Below are positions 11,074 to 22,706 of a DNA stretch of 64,000 bases, in pieces. Position numbers and translations under genes: made by a program. The notes under the pieces were generated by a model, which worked only from the letters and a program-made list of their open reading frames with translations, was not told the DNA's origin and searched no databases. Position 1 is the first letter of the stretch, and each line of letters starts with the position of its first letter. The stretch comes from Oegoconia quadripuncta (lineage: Eukaryota > Arthropoda > Insecta > Lepidoptera > Autostichidae): the NCBI GenBank assembly GCA_949316235.1, contig OX438741.1, positions 19,035,124 to 19,099,123 of the forward strand, written 5' to 3'.

Positions 11074-11251
11074 ATACCAAATTAAAAACGCTTTTAGTAA
11101 AGTAGGCCTACTACTCAGTAAATGAATTTCTGGACGAGTGAGCACACAGCGCAATCTATTAAATTTAATTTAATCGATCGTATACTATTTATTACTAGCT
11201 GTTGTTAAACATACATAAACACATACAAACTTTCGTATTTATAATATTATA

Positions 11252-11690
11252 CACTCAAGGGCACATTTAACCGGCCACTTACATTTTTTCAATTCCCTTA
11301 AAATTCAGTCAAATTTCTATGAATTTTGTTCTAATATTAAATAAAGTGGAATTACACGAACATAAATGAAACATGTGTAAGTTGTGAAATGGTTTATTTA
11401 AGACAAAAAAAGTAAAATGTGATAATGGAATTTTCTTACAAAAAATTTAAAAAATGCAAAAGTCACTTTAAACGAAAAGTGTACCCTAAATTGACGAATT
11501 AATAATGCGTATTCCCTCCCCTGGCCCTAATGACCTCTTGCAACCGATTTGAAAGTCCATCCATTATGTCTTGGATGTCGCTCTGCGGAATGTTTTCCCA
11601 CTCCTCGACTGCTGCAGCTCTTAGCTCACCGATGGTGCTTGGAGCTGGTGAACGACTCCGGATTGATCCATAGTTGGGATATGTATTGTT
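11252..11690 (-). pseudogene. Tc1-like transposon remnant with C-terminal transposase
   Basis: Minus-strand codons from about 11672 down to the TAA at 11499-11501 read VEEWENIPQ, then a helix, then IRARGGNTHY at the end, the classic C-terminus of Tc1/Tc3 transposases. The downstream noncoding end begins CACTCAAGGGCAC at 11252, directly after a TA (11250-11251), as expected for a Tc1 terminus. The catalytic part and the other end are missing. The sequence left of it (about 11195-11250) resembles a Helitron end. Confidence 0.82.
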
Positions 11691-11845
11691 ATTTTTGAAT
11701 TATTGAATTGTTTATTCATTGTATATTCTGAAGTGACGGATTATTGAATTGTTTGTTCATTCCATTATTGAATCAATGGATAATTGAATTGTTTACTTAT
11801 TGAATTAAAATAATTGTGCTAAATGAATAGACTCAATGTTAATCT
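11691..11845. repeat. Imperfect tandem AT-rich repeats
   Basis: Three to four related units of the form TTATTGAATTGTTTATTCATT are spaced about 40 bp apart between about 11698 and 11806. Function unknown. Confidence 0.55.
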
Positions 11846-13488
11846 CAACTAATATTATAAAGTTTATGTCTGAAGTTTGTGTGTGTGTATGTTATGTATG
11901 TATGTTTGTTACCTCTTCGGCTACTGCTGGACAGATTTGGTTGAAATTTCGTATACACTGTGTTAGGCTACTTTTATCCCGCGTAAGTGACTGATTCTGA
12001 CTGATTACTTTTGAGTGATAGAGTAACGCATTTTATAGAGAATCTGGGGGCACGGCCGTGCCCCCACCAAGTCGAGCAAAAAAGCGTCACGGCCGTACCA
12101 TCCTTTTCTCGAAGCAATTCAGACCATTTTCGACCCCCTGTAACTTCGTTGTGGATAAAAATAGAAGACTGAAATTTTCAGTAACTATGCAGGCATTGTA
12201 AAGATACGTATATTTAAAATTTCATTCAATTTGAACCAGTATTTTTAAGAATTATAACGGGTCAAATTTCTTAATTTTGTCACTCACTGACTCACCGATC
12301 ATCAAAATTCTAAGGCACTTCTAGCAGACCTAGAAGCTTCAAATTTGGAATATAAGTAGTGTTTGGTGTATGAATCAAGGAAAAACTAAAAAATCTAGAA
12401 AAGACAGCAAAGAAAATTAAGCCCATACAGCCAAGTCTTCAGTTAATTAAATTTTTCAATATTGGCTTTATTCGTAACGATGTTTTATTATTTTACGGCA
12501 AAAATTGTAACATCAAAGCCTTCCAGAAAAACCCATAGAGACAGGGAGTGGGCTCTTAGAAAAACTGTAGCTGAAGCTCAAGAAGTAGTACCGGAAAAGA
12601 GAAAACGGAAGGCTACCTACAAAAATAAGAAAAGTTCATAAGTCAGAGAGAGGGCTTTAAGAAAATTCGTTGCTGGTAGATATACATATATACAATAAGT
12701 AGAAGGTACCGAAAAGGAAAAAAGTAGAACTGTCTACAAAATACAAAAAGAAATGAGATCCCATCAAAAACAATACTTGTCAAAAAAAACAAGTCTCGCA
12801 ACTCAGTTGTTCTGCGGTAAAAAGTTGTGAGATCCATGTAATACCAAGTCGGTTGTTAATTTATTCAGCCTCTACTTAAGCGACTTTCTGTCTTAATACG
12901 TCCAGTTTCTAAGACCACGATCGTGGTCCATAACAATTGAAAATCAATTGTGTCTGGAATCTCCGTACTCGAAGCATTAAGTTGTTACGTAATAATTAAC
13001 AGCATCTTATAGTGACGCATATCAATATTAAAATTCTTTAATGTTTTATATAAATATATTGAGACTTGGCCATCGCCTGAAAAGACGTGTAAATTCAATC
13101 GCCTGAAAACACATGTAAATTCCAATATTTAGTGCGATGGCCAAGTCTCGATATATTTATATAAAACATTAAAGAATTTTAATATTGATATGCGTCACTA
13201 TAAGATGCTGTTAATTATTACGTAACAACTTAATGCTTCGAGTACGGAGATTCCAGACACAATTGATTTTCAATTGTTATGGACCACGATCGTGGTCTTA
13301 GAGACTGGACGTATTAAGACAGAAAGTCGCTTAAGTAGAGGCTGAATAAATTAACAACCGACTTGGTATTACATGGATCTCACAACTTTTTACCGCAGAA
13401 CAACTGAGTTGCGAGACTTGGTTTTTTTGACAAGTATTGTTTTTGATGGGATGAATTCTACGCGGACGAAGTCGCGGGTAACAGTCAG
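11846..13488 (+). mobile_element. Helitron-like non-autonomous element containing a long palindrome
   Basis: The left end is A|TCTCAACTAATATTATAAA, matching the TC starts of the copies at 50167, 54944 and (inverted) 61585. The right end has CGCGGACGAAGTCGCGGG, an imperfect hairpin, about 10 bp before TCAG, a degenerate form of the CTAG end of the other copies. TC start, 3' hairpin and CTRR end with A/T flanks are the Helitron signature. Compared with the about 210-bp copies, this one is expanded by extra DNA including the 691-bp palindrome. No Rep/helicase frame is present. Confidence 0.6.
12760..13450. repeat. 691-bp near-perfect palindrome (317-bp arms, 57-bp spacer)
   Basis: Arms 12760-13076 and 13134-13450 are exactly equal in length and differ at only a few positions. 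The spacer holds two near-identical units starting CGCCTGAAAA. Frames of about 65 codons on each arm beginning Met-Asp-Leu-Thr-Thr are mirror copies of one another and are not evidence for a gene. If transcribed it would form a very long hairpin RNA. Confidence 0.93.
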
Positions 13489-13607
13489 TTATGTTTATAA
13501 ATTATTGACAAAGTTGAATAGTGTAATGATTGACATTGTAAGACTATTGCAAATAAATTTGAATTATGCAACATCATCGTAACATCATTCGGTGAGATTA
13601 TGGTATT

Positions 13608-13826
13608 TTTTTTTGGGGACACTTACACCAGTCATCTAGTCCCAAACTAAGCAAAGCCTGTATTATGGATAACGGATAAACATATACATACATATTTATA
13701 TAAACATCCATGACTCGGGAACAAATGTTCGTATTCATCACACAACATTTAGCCCTCGCGGGATTCGATCCCGCAACCGTTGGTTTCGCTGACAGGGTCA
13801 CTATCCACTACACCAATCAGTCGTCG
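13608..13826 (-). mobile_element. SINE family A, copy 2
   Basis: Minus-strand copy of the family seen at 10828-11073, with the GACGAC start at 13826, B-box region GGTTGCGGGATCG and the TTTGGGACTAGATGA tail motif. Confidence 0.88.
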
Positions 13827-15424
13827 GTATTGGGCTCGAGATGCCACTTACGCCCTCACATCGACGCTTATCGCCCTTGACAAAGAAAGTTTACAACACA
13901 AAAGAGAAGTGTATTTATTCATGCAGGCTACGTAACGTTCATCCCACTACATCACGGGTTCCCTTTGCACAGTGAACGGAATGTATATTGAATGACCACG
14001 TGGGAAGCCAGTAAAGTTATTTAAAAGCGTAAAAGGAATTGGTCATACAAGTATACATCGATATGAACCTTCATAAAATACAGTTCGGATAAAATTGTCA
14101 GTTCATTCACTTTTGCAAATCACTGAATTTTTCGATTTTTTTCAGGCGTCGTGTGGTTTCCAGTACGTGATTATTTATGTCTTAAGATGGATTAAACAAG
14201 GCTTTCCATTATATTTAACTAACACATCTCTTGTGCAAACTGTAGTCCGGGATATCTTCGGTCAAGTCAGCTTAGATCTTGGATCTGGGGCCGAGCTTAG
14301 CTAACAGATTCAGCGACCAAGGTATAAAGCTGTCCATGTATCCTTTCGATCTCTTCCAATACCTCTGCTCTCGTCGTCGTTACGCTGTCGTATTATGGGC
14401 CTCTTAAAAAAGCTCAAAGTCACGTAACAAGTTATGAGAGGCCTATGTTCCTGTGACTGATATGATATGATGATGAACCGTCTCTAGCCGTGGGTGTCAT
14501 CAATGATGAATCCAGGAAAGGGAGAAGCGTTGATAGGCTCTGAAGAAACAGGTCCAGTGAGCCAAGTGAGTAAGAATTGTTTGACCGTCTTCTCCAGGTC
14601 TATAAAGCTGATAAATCCGTTGCCCAGCGTCGCTTACGAGCAAATAGATGCCTAATTCCCACTATGTATTGTCTATGCAAAAATGGTTCCTGCCAACGAC
14701 CTTTGCGAGGCCTAAGCGACGAATGATAGGTCAAATAAATAGGTCTTTTTTCCTAAAATATTTCGCGAGTCTCTAAAGGTCAAATTATTTATAGGTTACT
14801 TACGCCTTGCCATTTAAGGATAAACCCAGTGGATACCGTCGATCAATAAATATGTAATAATAGCAAGTGTGAGGCCTAGATATCGTTACCATACAAACTC
14901 CTACACAAACGGCCCAAGGCCTTTTCTGCGTAAAAGGATTTTATGATGCTTCGCAATTATTTTTTTCCATCAGGCGTAAGGTGCTTGAAGAACTACCATT
15001 CCCTTTTTATCCCCGACAGAAAAAGAGAGGTGTCATAAGTTTAAAGCCTATGTCTGTCTATGGTATTGTATCGCCAAAAGACTAAACTGAGTTGAAAGTG
15101 GTTTTTATTGTCGAAAGCTGTTATTTGCGGGATGATTCTTATATATTTCTTGGAAATTGATGTTACACAGTTGTGTTGTATAAGTCAATGATATTATTGC
15201 GTTCAATTTGTGTTATTGGGAATGTGTTTCCTAACGCTCGTTCTAAGATGTAGTGAGACATTGACAAAACATCGGGAATGTTGAGAAGAATAAGGGAATA
15301 AAGTCGCATCTTCTCGAGTTCTACAAGATGGTGAAAACGGATTTCAGAAAGGTCTAAATTTGCCAGATTTTTCGACAAACATATCTCGTTTTGAAATTTT
15401 TGGATATGAAACTACGATGATTCT
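13827..15424. other. No gene recognised
   Basis: No supported frame; the two frames of about 70 codons show no motif. Confidence 0.5.
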
Positions 15425-15504
15425 CATTCATCATCATCAGCTCGTAAAAATCTCACTGCAGGCATTCCCTCGTATAATGGGGGAGTATAGGCCATAGTCC
15501 ATAA
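15425..15504 (-). mobile_element. LINE 3'-end fragment, family Q
   Basis: TCATCATCAGC followed by a CACTGCAGG...GGCCATAGTCCA block, the inverted 3' end of a LINE family that also occurs at 34862-35010, 54795-54925 and 60598-60720. Confidence 0.55.
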
Positions 15505-15690
15505 CCTTTTTTTAAAAAGAGCGACCTCTCGAGTTTCTTGCTTGTTCTTCTCAGGGGAAAATTGCCTTTTGAACAAGCAGTAGCTTTAAAAATGTAAAAT
15601 CTGACTATTTTAAGTGTACCCTGTGTACCTACAAAATAAAGCATTTTTTGATTTTGATTTTGATTTTGATTTTGATCTTGGCCAATGCGG
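15505..15690 (+). mobile_element. LINE X 3' end with (GATTTT)n tail
   Basis: Carries the family X 3' untranslated block (GAGTTTCTTGCTTGTTC, GAACAAGCAGTAGC, ACAAAATAAAGCATTTTT) and ends in about five GATTTT units at 15649-15679. Homologous to 45270-45440 in the same orientation. Confidence 0.8.
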
Positions 15691-16544
15691 ATTGAAGATT
15701 TCACATGAATTTTTATTCCACAGGCATGCAGATTTACTCACGATGTATTGTCCCTCGATAGAGCTGTAAGATATTTTTGTCCTGATTGGCTTTTGATGAT
15801 ACATATGTTCCATAAGAAGATCTAGGTTTCCAGGAAGCAAAAGTTTAATTATTCTTACTTACTTATGGGAGTAATATTTATTCTGTATTAGAACAACTGG
15901 GAGGAAAAAGTCCTTACTGTTCGATGGCATCATAGTTCTATAGAATTAATAGGAATTATTGAAACACTGGAGCGGATAGTCTGAATGACCTTTTTTTGAA
16001 ATATTGACGGAGATACGGTACTCCCAAAGTCGCCGCTTCTTTTCTTTAACATTCATCAAAGTCATTGTCAATGACCTAAGATAGTTGGGCCAAGCGCGAA
16101 ATCCGAAATTATTCTTACAAAAAAATCAGCGAAAGACTTTTTTGAATAACATAACACCCTTAACGAAGATGAAGTCTGCATATTCTACACACACCATTTG
16201 CGAGAATTTGTTAAAACGAACCAGAAAAGCAGCTGCATAGTGGAATTCACGTTTTCCGTCGGGAAAAAATCGTGAAAGCCCCGCATTTTGTGTCGGCACG
16301 TCCGCAAGATATGAACCCGCGCACACAATGACTCCACAAGCATTTCATTACGTGGCTCCTAAAGCGGTTCGGGAAAAAGTGCAAAATGTTTAGAGTACAG
16401 CCGTCGCATCATGTAAATATTTTTGCGTTCGCTCGCTTCAAAATCTCCCGTGTTTTCTGTGTTGTCTTGTGATTATTAATATTGTTACTATTATTGCTGT
16501 TACTATAGTGTGGTGTCAAATAAATATGTCTATAAATCTAATAG
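15691..16544. other. No gene recognised
   Basis: No supported coding frame or repeat. Confidence 0.5.
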
Positions 16545-17260
16545 TTTGAAGTTAACTTCAAAGTCTAAACTAGCAAATAGCCCTATAAATATTAACAACA
16601 AGACAATAGAAAAGGTCAACTCTTTTAAATATCTAGGAAGTTTGATCACAAGTGACTCGAGGAGTACTCCAGACTGAGTTATAAGGATAGCGATGGCAAA
16701 AAGGGCTTTTAATAACAAAAGCTTCTATTTAAAGCTAAAATAAGCATGAAAGCTAGAAAGCGGCTAATAAAATGCTATGTATGGAGAATAGCTTTATAGA
16801 GCTGTGAGATATGAATATTAACAAAAAGATATAGGGAAAGGTTAGAGGCATTCGAGATGTCGTGCTGGAGACGAATGGAGGGAATAAGCTGGACAGAGAA
16901 GAGAACAAATGAAGAGTTGTTAATGATGGTAAAGGAGAAGAGATGCCTGTTGGCCACAGTTGAGAACCGTAGAGGAAAGATGATAGGCACTTGATAGGAC
17001 ACGCCTTTTTTTTCAGAACGTAATTGAGGGAGATATTGAAGGAAAGAAATAAACGGGAAGACCTAGGCGCAATTACTTTGGCCAAGTGAAAGAAAAGTAA
17101 CATAACAAAACCAACAATCCATGTATGGTTATGACGTGTATTGTTTATTTTTCTTTTTATATGCCATTTGGTAGATCACAGTGATCCAGCTATTTTTATA
17201 TCCTTATCATCATTATTGTACCTGTGTATCACAAAGAAATAAATGAATATGAATATGAAA
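16545..17260 (+). pseudogene. LINE reverse transcriptase C-terminal remnant (RTE-like) and 3' tail
   Basis: Translation, with several stops and frame changes, gives FKYLGSLITSD, then AMAKRAFNNKS, RLIKCYVW, ERLEAFEMSCWRRMEGISW and TEKRTNEELL. This block series is typical of the reverse transcriptase thumb and C-terminus of a widespread animal LINE group (RTE/CR1-like). The coding remains end near 17097; an untranslated tail with AAATAAATGAATATGAATAT follows to about 17260. Several inactivating stops are present (for example near 16677 and 16797). Confidence 0.82.
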
Positions 17261-17261
17261 G

Positions 17262-17350
17262 GTAAATGTCGTGTCGTACCAAGAGAGTTAAATCGAGGGT
17301 GGAAAGCAGAGAGACGGGGTCATTACTCCACGGAGCTCTTAAATTGAAGA
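17262..17350 (+). mobile_element. LINE 3'-end fragment, family S
   Basis: Resembles 53600-53730 (plus) and 44385-44470 (minus): a TGTCGTACC block, GAGAGA-rich middle and an ending GAGCTCTTAAATTGAAGA. The other copies contain CTCCACCGACAAGAGC at this point. Confidence 0.5.
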
Positions 17351-17903
17351 AGAAGACTAATAATTTGCGCACACGTGTATATGTGTATATGTATGTATGG
17401 GGGTGTGGGTGTATTGTGTGAGTGTTTGTCGACGGTGTATTGTGTGATTACAATCCACCTAGATGTTTAATTGAATGCTTAACCCTGCTCCGACATAATA
17501 CTCTCTCTCATACCGCTCTCTAATATATAAAAAAAAAATACACCATCATGCTGTAGCATGTAGCATGATCATTTATAGTTCATGTGTTGTCAAGTCATCA
17601 GTTTGTAACATTACTAGACATCCTAGCTTGATACCAGGAAATTTCTGCATATCGTGCAAACTTTCAGGGAATTTGATAACGGGATTTCATGGAGCCAAGC
17701 ATTTTCGAGCTTATAAAGGCATAGTTCCGTGTGGTCCGAGGAAATTGCGAAATACCAGCAAAATATGTAGATATTATAATCTTTATTGGCAGGACGTAAG
17801 TGGACTCTGGATCGTTTACATTTTAAAGTGCATTTTACTGTTGTGGGTTTTTAATTTGAGATTGTTTCTGAAATATTAATGGCGCGGTAGTATTGGCGAT
17901 ACC
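17351..17903. other. No gene recognised
   Basis: A 104-codon plus-strand frame at 17565-17879 lacks any recognisable motif and is probably chance. Confidence 0.45.
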
Positions 17904-18080
17904 GGATGATTTTTTTTATGGTAAGGAAAAAATAGGGCATATTACGTAAGTGAAATAGAAGTTATTGGCATAGGTAGTTATTTTTTTTTTCAAAAGCATC
18001 ATCGACCCTCACGCCGGCCGGAGATTGATATGTGACTGACGGGATTCGTCGGGTTCCGATCATGCGAAATTTATTTCGAA
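17904..18080. mobile_element. CCGGATGAG-family MITE, partial copy
   Basis: Left TIR starting CCGGATGA at about 17905, followed by the GAAATAGAAGTTATTGG block and the GC-rich interior block. The right TIR is missing. Confidence 0.7.
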
Positions 18081-18155
18081 CTCAGGATGAAAGTCAGGAT
18101 CGTTGCAAGTGGAAATTAATAGCTTGCCCCAACGGAAAACAGGCGTGAGCATATG

Positions 18156-18381
18156 TATAGGGCATTTTAAATGTCCGCCTGGCTATCTACCACCATCTTC
18201 ATCTGCCGCCATGCAGCAATGTTAATAAGCATTGTTGTGTTCCGGTTGTCAGAGATAAGATAGCCAGTCCCCCAAATGTATTGCGGTTTCCGGGTCAGTA
18301 CACTTCCACCTTCGACCTCATCTTCACTTAACATCAGGTGTGATTGAGGTCAAGTACCAATCCGTTGTGCATAAAAAAAAT
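18156..18381 (+). mobile_element. SINE family C, 5'-truncated copy
   Basis: Begins GGGCATTTTAAATGTCCGCC, runs through the GATAAGATAGCCAGTCCCCC block and ends in a CATAAAAAAAA tail. The tRNA-like head is missing. Compare the full copy at 44645-44978. Confidence 0.85.
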
Positions 18382-19227
18382 GAATGAAGTTGAGCAGCGT
18401 CTAGCTACCTCGTGAGTAGAGATCCTACGCTGCGCATGGCGGTGCGTCGTCTCCACTCGAGACCTTTAATTCCCCACCGGGGAGCCAGGTAGCCAGTTGT
18501 TCTGGCTATCTGCCCTGACCACTGCCACTTTAACTTGCTGAACTCTGGGTTATGTCAGTGCCTTTCTTCATTCCTCTTCATATCCCATTGCGTGATTTTG
18601 AGCTTTCTTATGAGGCCCAGAGTGAGAGGCCACTTTCAGTACCATGTGTCAATACTGGCAACATATACGAGACTTTGGTCTTCAAGCACTGAGATATTTT
18701 GGACGAAACGTTATTTATTATGAAAATAACTAAGAGATATCTAGGTATTGTGGTATTGTCATCCAAACTGAATATTAAACATCGGATCGAACCCAGATAT
18801 CCGTCTCTGTATCACGGTGTTCTTGTTAACATTGAACCAAGGAGGTTTACACAAATTGCATTTGGAAGGTGCCTGCAATGTCGCCATATAACAAAGCACC
18901 CCTAACCTACAGACGTTCCACGTGTAAGCTTGACATTAATTATTTGTCCCACTTTCCTAGATTAACGTGGGTTTAGGTAAACCTCCATTTTGTTAAGCTA
19001 TGATGTATTGTAATCTTGGGGTTTTCCCATGTGTCTCAATTATTGCGATATAGATTTATGAAGAGTAATATTAATTATGCGTTGGATATTTACATCGGTT
19101 TTTATATTCACATTTTGGTATTCTAAGGAGATATATTAGATTTTTTTAACAACCCCACCAACACGAGCAGAGTACGAGGACGATTCCACTGCAGAGAGGC
19201 TTGACGCAGGGCTACCTCTCCGTAACT
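18382..19227. other. No gene recognised
   Basis: A GC-richer stretch at about 18390-18520 may be part of an unrecognised retroelement; no motif identified. Confidence 0.45.
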
Positions 19228-19459
19228 GGGGGTCTACTCTCTAACGAAAATAGCTTCGGACGGCCGTAACTTCGGACTTTTTCTTTTGCAGTTTGCTGTG
19301 TCAATTATAAACCAATCGTCATTATTTTACTTTTGTTGTATATAGTTGGACATCACAAATTAGTACGGGACGCAAAGAACATCTGAAGTTCTTCTTAGCA
19401 AAAGAAAAAATCCCAAGTTACGGCCATCCGAAGCTATTTTCGTTACAGAGTAGACTCCC
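19228..19459. mobile_element. Foldback element with about 60-bp TIRs
   Basis: The left end starts GGGGGTCTACTCT and the right end is its inverted copy ending AGAGTAGACTCCC; both continue through AACGAAAATAGCTTCGGA and TTTTTCTTTTGC blocks. The total length is 232 bp with a short unique centre. No target duplication could be defined. Confidence 0.78.
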
Positions 19460-20452
19460 TTTTCACTGCCGCATTCGAAAACGCCTTCAAGCTCCTGGAA
19501 TGTGGCGAATGTATCACTCACCATCGCTTTGCCAAGAGCATTGTAGTTATATCAGAGTTCATGGCAGACCTCGGCACTAGAATCTCATCAGGTGGGCTTT
19601 AAGCTGAAGCGTGGCGAATGCCCATGCTGTACCCACACCAATATCAGTTGGGAACTACATTCTCGAAGAGACGAGTACATCTGCCTAGGACAGGAAATCG
19701 TCGAATCTAACTCGGATGGTAAACTGGGCAATGCTTAGAGACCAAATAATAACAAGTCAAAAGACTTATGCCACTGAAACGTGATATCTGACTATTGACA
19801 TCTTAGGAAGACATCTATGATTACACGAGCTATGGAGAGACGAAGCTCGACGTTTTACTTCGGGATCCAAGGAATTAAAAGATCTGTAGAAAAAATGGAA
19901 TCCTATGAAATAAAATATTTTGACTTGATTTCGTCCAAGCGAATGAGCAGAACGAATGTTATCTCGCGCGACATAAATGTTTCTCGCTCCTGTCATGGTA
20001 CTAGTACAGTTCCATGTCAAGTGCCGCAAATTTTTGCGATGACGGTTAATATAAAAGTAATAAAAAAATTATAACATTCGAGTTTCAACTACCCAGCACA
20101 CAACACACTATTCGCTAAACTATAATATTAAATTCTAACTGATCTTGTTTCAGAGTATTCTAGAATGTTTCCTCATGAAATTTATCTCGTCCCTTTTCGT
20201 ACATCGATCACGCTGGGTATGAGCGATTGGCCAATCATTTGATTACTAATCAATCATGAAAACATTAGGGGATGGAACGTTGCGCAAGGAAAGCGGAAAG
20301 CCTTTCTGACTTCTGTTATTGTATTTAGGAAATTACCCAAATTACTTTCGCAATACGGAATGATATTTGTTTTTTACTGGTTTCATGTACTTGCTGGGTG
20401 TGATGGGTTGATTTTATATGGCGACCATTAGAGGCACATATTTCGAAAACAG
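19460..20452. other. No gene; possible LINE remnant near 19820
   Basis: At 19824-19846 the plus strand reads RAMERRSS, similar to the RAMERRMLG block of RTE-like reverse transcriptases, in a degenerate context. Nothing else is recognised. Confidence 0.3.
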
Positions 20453-20722
20453 ATAAATAAATAAATATCCTTAGACATACACACAGCACCATCTAGTTCC
20501 ATAGTAAGCAACTATAGGCTTGTGTTGTGGATACCAGATGGTTGATATACTACATAAATACTTTTTCTTTTGTAAATAAAAACATATTATAAATGAAAAC
20601 ATCCATAACTCGGGTACACATGCCCGTATTCATCACACAAACATTATGCCCCTAGCGGGATTCGAACCCGCAACCTATTGGTATAGTGGTCAGAGTTGCT
20701 AACCATTACACCAAACAGAGTC
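20453..20722 (-). mobile_element. SINE family B, copy 1 (tRNA-derived)
   Basis: Minus-strand copy with tRNA-like head (B-box GGGTTCGAATCCCGCTAG), a body containing ATCTGGTATCCACAACAC and an ATATTTATTTATT tail. Full copy at 62135-62400. Confidence 0.87.
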
Positions 20723-21521
20723 CAGTATAAGTTGATGCAGCTCCGAATAAAAATCGTAAGTGAATGTCAGAAAATTCTTAACTATTAAGGTATACGTTGT
20801 AAAGTAAATAGCTTTATAACATGTCTTCGGAATGAGGCAGAACGGTCACATTTCTGTCACTTGGGACATTACAGATTAGACGTAGGAACATGTAATAGTG
20901 CCCTGGCTTCCCATGGTTGATATTGAGATAAAGCGTAGATGTTATCTAACTAGTTAAGTTTTATTAAATAGTAATTACGTTGTGCTGTGTGAAAAGGGGC
21001 GAACGCCTAGGAAGGTGGCATTTTCCCGCAGAAAAACCACTTTAGATGTAGAATATAGTACCTATTTAGATATTTTATTTTAATGTTAATGATAAATCCA
21101 ATGTGGCAGGTAGTAGTCATTTTGTCACACTTGACCACAAATAATTCCTGCCCATCGAGATTGGTATCAAATGCTAGTTCTCGACCGGCCTAAATCAATT
21201 GCGTTATTTTGTCTTGTTTTTAATTTTTATAGGTAAGTATTAATGCCTTTTTGTCATACTGTAACCCTGAAATTCTGAACCCTAAAACACCGGTTAAGTA
21301 CCAGTTTATAAGCGCCGAGGTCTCTCACTTTTAAGCAATGGACCGCTTGCAATACCTATAATTTTATTGAACAATAAAAAGACAGCATAATACTGAGACT
21401 CTAATGAGATAATGCGATAATGTGATGTAAGTGTCCTAAGCTCAACTTACGTACTTTATGGCTCAACTCAAGGCGGCGCACGCTCTAAATCACTACATAC
21501 CCGCATTGTATTATAGGTATA
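20723..21521. other. No gene recognised
   Basis: AT-rich noncoding DNA. Confidence 0.5.
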
Positions 21522-22018
21522 GGGGCCGTCCATATATTACGTCATTCTAAATTAGGGGGGGGGTTGGTCTGCGGATGACGGTAAATGATAGATGGGGGGG
21601 GGGGGTGTTTTGACGTCATTCTTATTTATTTATTTATAGTTTATTTTTCACATTCAAAAAGATTATTTCTAAAAAGAAATTTCTTCCAGCACACCTAGTA
21701 AAATACTAGCTGCCCGCCCCGGCTTCGCCCGTGGTACTTACATGTATTATACATATAAACCTTCTTTACGAATCAGTCTATCTATTTAAAAAAACCGCAT
21801 CAAAATCCGTTGCGTAGTTTTAAAGATCTAAGCATACATAGGGACAGACAGCGAAAGCGACTTCTTCTTCTGCAATGTCTTATTTTGTCAAACTAGTAAT
21901 GACGTCAATTTTGGGAGAAGGGGGGGGGGGGGGTCATTAAGAAATGACGATAGGATGATTATAGGGGGGGGGGGTCTAAAATCTAAAAAAATCGATGACG
22001 TAATTTATGGACGGCCCC
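21522..22018. mobile_element. TIR element with oligo-G subterminal tracts, interrupted by another repeat
   Basis: Ends GGGGCCGTCCAT and ATGGACGGCCCC are inverted copies, followed inward by ATTACGTCAT/GATGACGTAAT. Runs of 9-14 G occur on the plus strand near both ends. The middle (about 21625-21890) is a separate insertion that contains a Helitron-like end (CTAGCTGCCCGCCCCGGCTT, minus orientation). ATA flanks both ends and may be the target duplication. No transposase. Confidence 0.72.
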
Positions 22019-22706
22019 ATAGGTCACTTTAGTTCTACGGATATTTTCCTTACGAATCATATCACGTACGGAAACTTCGTGCATCTTAGTCGGCTAGTGA
22101 CCTTGGGGTTCTAGGCTTTGGCCAAAACGGTAATGAATCACGTGATCCCGCATCATTTATCACTGACAGAACACACTGACAAAATTGTTTAGTCTAGTTT
22201 AGTGTTCATACACTTTCGAATAGATCCCGTAATCTTTGTGCTAGAGTATTGATCCCATAAACTATTGAACCACGGGCATTGTCAAAGATGGAGGTACATA
22301 GTTCTTTCTATTAATAATCATAATTCATACACAACCTTTCAAAGAGGGCTCATATTTCAAAATCAAAATTGAAACGGTCAGTCCCACCGGCTCCCTCTCT
22401 AACTACAGGGTGGACCGAAAGTTAATATCCTGTTAGATGTCGGGGCGACATTAATCATCACCCTTGTGACGTGGTTGCAAGGTAGTTTCGATAATATATT
22501 CGATATTAATGATTATATAGCTACAACATAATAATAATATGTAATACAATGTTTCAGATCCTATCGTTTATTATTCGAATTCGAATTAGATTGGAACTGA
22601 AATTGGAGAGAATTTGTTATGTTATGATGAGTTAGATCATCATCATCCCTTCTTCTGACGCAATAATCATATAAACAGTCATATATAACGAACATTCGCA
22701 CTAAGC
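22019..22706. other. No gene; possible retroviral-type protease fragment at 22411-22485
   Basis: One plus-strand frame reads VNILLDVGATLIIT, resembling a retropepsin active site (D-x-G-A). It is isolated and short, so it may be a chance match or a relic of an LTR retrotransposon. Confidence 0.25.

Noticed and set aside
12643..13582. Two mirror-image frames beginning Met-Asp-Leu-Thr-Thr at 12643-12837 and 13373-13582
   Set aside because: They are the two arms of the palindrome; no motif and no independent support.
17565..17879. 104-codon plus-strand frame
   Set aside because: Unremarkable composition, no motif or context.
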